Origin: Streptomyces sp. NBC_01235 | Lineage (GTDB): Bacteria; Actinomycetota; Actinomycetes; Streptomycetales; Streptomycetaceae | DNA length: 64,000 nt | Assembly (NCBI RefSeq): GCF_035989285.1 | Contig: NZ_CP108513.1 | Location: 2,852,001-2,916,000, forward strand | Direction of reading: 5' to 3' | Shown: piece after piece, positions 61,478 to 64,000 of the stretch | Position numbering within the stretch: the first letter of the stretch is position 1 | Layout: the number at the start of each line of letters is the position of its first letter | Position numbers and translations under genes: made by a program | The notes under the pieces: model-generated | The model's database searches: none | The model's input: the letters and a program-made list of their open reading frames with translations, nothing else | What the model was told of the DNA's origin: nothing

Positions 61478-63544
61478 TCAATCTTCAGCGGATGTACTGC
61501 GGATTTCGCAGGTGTTAGCGCTGTGTTCCGGCCGTTCCGGCTCTGGATCGCGGTCCGGGAGCTCATTTCCCAGGATGCGCTCGGCCGCGTCCCGGTGCAG
61601 ACGGGCCGCCACCTGGTCGCCGAGGCGCTCCAGGGTGTCGGCCAGCCTCAGCTGCACGGCGGCCTGCAGACGCGTGTCCTCGGCCCGCCGGGCCCACTCC
61701 ACCGCCTCCTGGCAGGTGCGCAGCGATTCCTCGGGGCGGCCGGCGTACTCCTGGACCCGGGCCAGCTCGCTCAACGCCCGTGCGTGTGCGCCGACATCGC
61801 CGTTCTTGCGGTGCCCGGCGGCCGCGGCCCGCCAGGCCCGCTGTGCCTCGCCGTAGCGGCCCGCGTAGGTGTGCGCGGTGGCGATGCGGCCGTAGAGGCG
61901 GGCCGCGTCCGCGCGCTCGTCCCGGGCCAGGCGCTGGGCGAGGGCCCGGCCGAACCAGTCGGCGGCCCGGTCGTAGTCCCCGAGCTCCAGGTGCGCGCCG
62001 CCTACGGATTCCATCGCGCGGCCGATCGCGTACGGGTCGTTCGCCTCGCGTCCGGCGTCCAGCGCGGCCCGGTAGCGCACCAGCGCCTCCGCCGTACGGC
62101 CGGTCCTGGCGTCCACGTCGGCCAGGTTCAGCAGGGCGGCGGCCCTCTCGCGGGGCAGGTCGCGGCGCTCGGCCACGTCCAGGACGAGCTGGTGGATGCC
62201 GTACAGGTCGGGTGCGGCCGCCTGGGTGCCGAAATGCGCGACCATCGCCCTGACCAGCTGGGACATCAGGCGGCGGGCAAGGGTGTCCAGCTCCCCGTCG
62301 GCGACCGCCAGGCGGGCCGAGGCGAGCAGGGCCGGGCGGCGGACCCGCAGCCAGTCGGCGGCCGCGCGCGGAGTGGGGAAGCGCAGGGCGCGGGGCATGC
62401 CCTGGAGCTTCTCGCGGGCCTGGGGGTTGTCGGTCTCGGTGACGGCCCGGCAGGACTGCAGCAGCCGCACCGTCCGCTCCAGCATGCGGGCGCGGGCCAG
62501 CTGGAGCTCGGCCGGGCGGTCATGGGTCTCGGCGGCGGCGCGCAGCAGGGGGTACAGGCAGCCGGGGACCTCGTACTGCGGCAGCGGGGAGTCCACGGCC
62601 CGCAGCAGGCCCAGGGCGGTGAGGTCGTCCAGGATGGTGTGAGCGGCGCCCACCGAGCAGCCGGCGAGCGCGGAGGCGGTGTGCGGGTCGGCGAGGCCTG
62701 CCGGGGCGAGACAGAGCAGTCGCAGCATCCGGGCCGCGGGGGCGGGCAGCGCGGCGTGTGCGAGCCGGAAGACCCGGCTGAGCGGGGTGCCCTCGTCGCC
62801 CTCGGCGTTCAGCTGCTTGGCGAAGTCGGCGACGGCCGCCTGGGGGCGGGCGGCGAGCCAGCCCCCCGCCAGGATCAGCGCGGCGGGCTGGCCCTGGCAG
62901 GCCTCCACGAGGCCCTCGGCGGAGCGCGGGTCGACGGTGATGCGGACGGAGCCGGTGTACCGGGTCAGCAGGTCGAGGGCGGACTTGGTGTCCAGCCCGC
63001 CCAGAGTGCAGGGGCGGACGTCCGCGATGCCGGTGAGCGGTCCGGCGGAGACGGCGACGAGCAGGCACTCCGGGGTGTCCGGAAGCAGCGCGTCGACCTG
63101 TTCGGCGCCGGCCGCGTCGTCGAGCAGGAGCAGCGCGCGCCGCTCGGCGAGGGCCTCGCGCAGGAGGGCCGCGAGGTCGTCCTCGTCGGCGCCGGGCGGG
63201 GTCGGCACGTCCAGCGCGGCGAGCAGTTCACGGGCGGCGCGCTCGACCGGCACGGGCGTGCCGTCGGGCTCGGCGAGACGGGCGCGCAGCACGCCGTCCC
63301 GGTAGCGGTCGGCGACCTGCCGGACGAGCTCCTCGGCGAGCGCCGTACGCCCGGAGCCGGGCCGCCCGGCGATGAGCAGGACCCGCGCGCGCGGAGCCTT
63401 CCGCCCGGAGATGGTGTCCAGCCCGGCGCGCTCGATGTCGGCGCGCAGTTCCTTCAACTCCCGGGTACGGCCCAGGAAATGGCCCTCTGTCGCAGCGTGT
63501 CCCGACAGCTGCACGCCGCCTGTGTCCACTGCCTGATCCGTCAC
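61478..63544 (-). CDS. STAND-type ATPase with TPR repeats
   Basis: This protein is 688 residues from the GTG at 63544 (GGGAG upstream; an earlier GTG at 63553 is possible). The N-terminal NTPase has LIAGRPGSGRTALAEELV with Arg instead of the Walker A Lys, and ALLLLDDAAGAEQVDALLP as Walker B. A winged-helix region and TPR repeats follow (e.g. ALVRYRAALDAGREANDPYAIG, AADWFGRALAQRLARDERAD, LRTCQEAVEWARRAEDT). It has no output domain seen. Probably a signalling or scaffold protein as in AfsR-like architectures. No genes coupled. Confidence 0.83.
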   Translation of the reverse strand: MTDQAVDTGGVQLSGHAATEGHFLGRTRELKELRADIERAGLDTISGRKAPRARVLLIAGRPGSGRTALAEELVRQVADRYRDGVLRARLAEPDGTPVPVERAARELLAALDVPTPPGADEDDLAALLREALAERRALLLLDDAAGAEQVDALLPDTPECLLVAVSAGPLTGIADVRPCTLGGLDTKSALDLLTRYTGSVRITVDPRSAEGLVEACQGQPAALILAGGWLAARPQAAVADFAKQLNAEGDEGTPLSRVFRLAHAALPAPAARMLRLLCLAPAGLADPHTASALAGCSVGAAHTILDDLTALGLLRAVDSPLPQYEVPGCLYPLLRAAAETHDRPAELQLARARMLERTVRLLQSCRAVTETDNPQAREKLQGMPRALRFPTPRAAADWLRVRRPALLASARLAVADGELDTLARRLMSQLVRAMVAHFGTQAAAPDLYGIHQLVLDVAERRDLPRERAAALLNLADVDARTGRTAEALVRYRAALDAGREANDPYAIGRAMESVGGAHLELGDYDRAADWFGRALAQRLARDERADAARLYGRIATAHTYAGRYGEAQRAWRAAAAGHRKNGDVGAHARALSELARVQEYAGRPEESLRTCQEAVEWARRAEDTRLQAAVQLRLADTLERLGDQVAARLHRDAAERILGNELPDRDPEPERPEHSANTCEIRSTSAED

Positions 63545-63730
63545 GGGCCACACTCCCGTCCCACCGCACGCGCAAGCCCGCCGGGACTCCGGATCAGGCG
63601 ATTCCAGAGCCTAGTTCACGCTCTGCGACGTTCCGGGAGGAGTACGGCGGGGCACGGCCGGGACGTCCCCCGATCGGATCAGCCGATCGTCACACTGTCG
63701 ACGATCCGAGTGGGATCGGGCCCGGTGCGT

Positions 63731-64000
63731 TCAGGCCTCGAACGGACGCGCCGGCCAGGGCGCCTGCGCCGGACGCAACGCGTCGAGGCCGTCCCCGCCG
63801 CGGGCGGCCGCCAACGACAGCACGCCCACCACGAGGCAGTTGTTGTGCACGTCGCCCGCGAGGACGGCCCGGACGAGCTCGCCGACGGGCACGCGCGCGT
63901 GCTCCATGACGGCCTCCTCGTGCTCCACCTCGAAGCGCTGCCCGTCCGCCTCGGACAGGCCTCGGGCGAGGAAGACCCGCACGGACTCGTCACAGCCGCC
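63731..64000 (-). CDS. NUDIX hydrolase (ADP-ribose pyrophosphatase type), partial
   Basis: The C-terminal 89 residues lie in the window and the gene continues beyond 64000. RVFLARGLSEADGQRFEVEHEEAVMEHARVPVGELVRAVLAGDVHNNCLVVGVL is typical of the C-terminal part of bacterial ADP-ribose pyrophosphatases. The NUDIX box lies upstream outside the window. Confidence 0.8.
   Translation of the reverse strand, partial: GGCDESVRVFLARGLSEADGQRFEVEHEEAVMEHARVPVGELVRAVLAGDVHNNCLVVGVLSLAAARGGDGLDALRPAQAPWPARPFEA

Overview
The window is a high-GC actinobacterial chromosome segment that reads as Streptomyces. It carries streptogrisin-type proteases, a SepF-like protein, a conservon-type GTPase, an Rpf/LysM hydrolase, many GTG starts and long GC-rich hairpin terminators. 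From memory, the gene order from dnaE2 to ald resembles the S. coelicolor SCO1738-SCO1773 neighbourhood. No rRNA, tRNA, CRISPR array or intact insertion sequence was seen.

Region 1 (1-7.2 kb) is accessory and decaying. It holds a broken chitin-active monooxygenase, a secreted lipase, a MarR/cupin pair with two operator-like palindromes, a graveyard of four gene remnants (Y-family polymerase, DUF805, S9 peptidase, aspartate ammonia-lyase), an SDR gene and a TetR gene that share an operator motif, a frameshifted SDR remnant and a PPOX-fold flavoprotein. Region 2 (7.2-11.7 kb) is a translationally coupled dnaE2/ImuB-like mutasome pair behind a LexA-like box.

Region 3 (12-28.5 kb) is the most unusual. 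Two divergently related streptogrisin-like proteases and two gene remnants flank a co-directional cassette (14.1-24.7 kb): acyl-CoA carboxylase beta chain, FadD32-like fatty acyl-AMP ligase, Pks13-like ACP-KS-AT-ACP-TE synthase, antigen-85-like Tat-exported esterase, PucR-type regulator and cutinase. This parallels the mycobacterial accD4-pks13-fadD32-cutinase-fbp mycolate locus, although Streptomyces is not known to make mycolic acids. I infer a mycolate-like Claisen condensation making an alpha-branched beta-keto lipid that is esterified or remodelled outside the membrane. A large secreted alpha/beta hydrolase lies just downstream on the other strand.

Region 4 (28.5-46.9 kb) is mostly Streptomyces lineage genes: an orphan CvnD-like GTPase, a DUF5685 protein with a cysteine-rich tail, a SepF-like protein, a glutaryl-CoA-dehydrogenase-type enzyme, an MFS exporter, a PIG-V-like mannosyltransferase, a PAP2 phosphatase, and a Liv-type ABC importer. 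In that importer two permeases and one ATPase are fused across seven 18-residue repeats, and the second ATPase has Arg in place of the Walker A Lys. An Rpf-like muralytic enzyme follows.

Region 5 (46.9-64 kb) is core: der-plsC-cmk, tyrA-aroH, a secreted/heme-b/Rieske electron-transfer trio, nrtR with an ADP-ribosylglycohydrolase, parA-(RHH)-scpA-scpB-rluB, ald, a STAND/TPR protein and a partial NUDIX hydrolase. Four-base ATGA or GTGA overlaps show strong translational coupling. A perfect 27-bp inverted repeat spans the nrtR operator, ribosome binding site and start codon.
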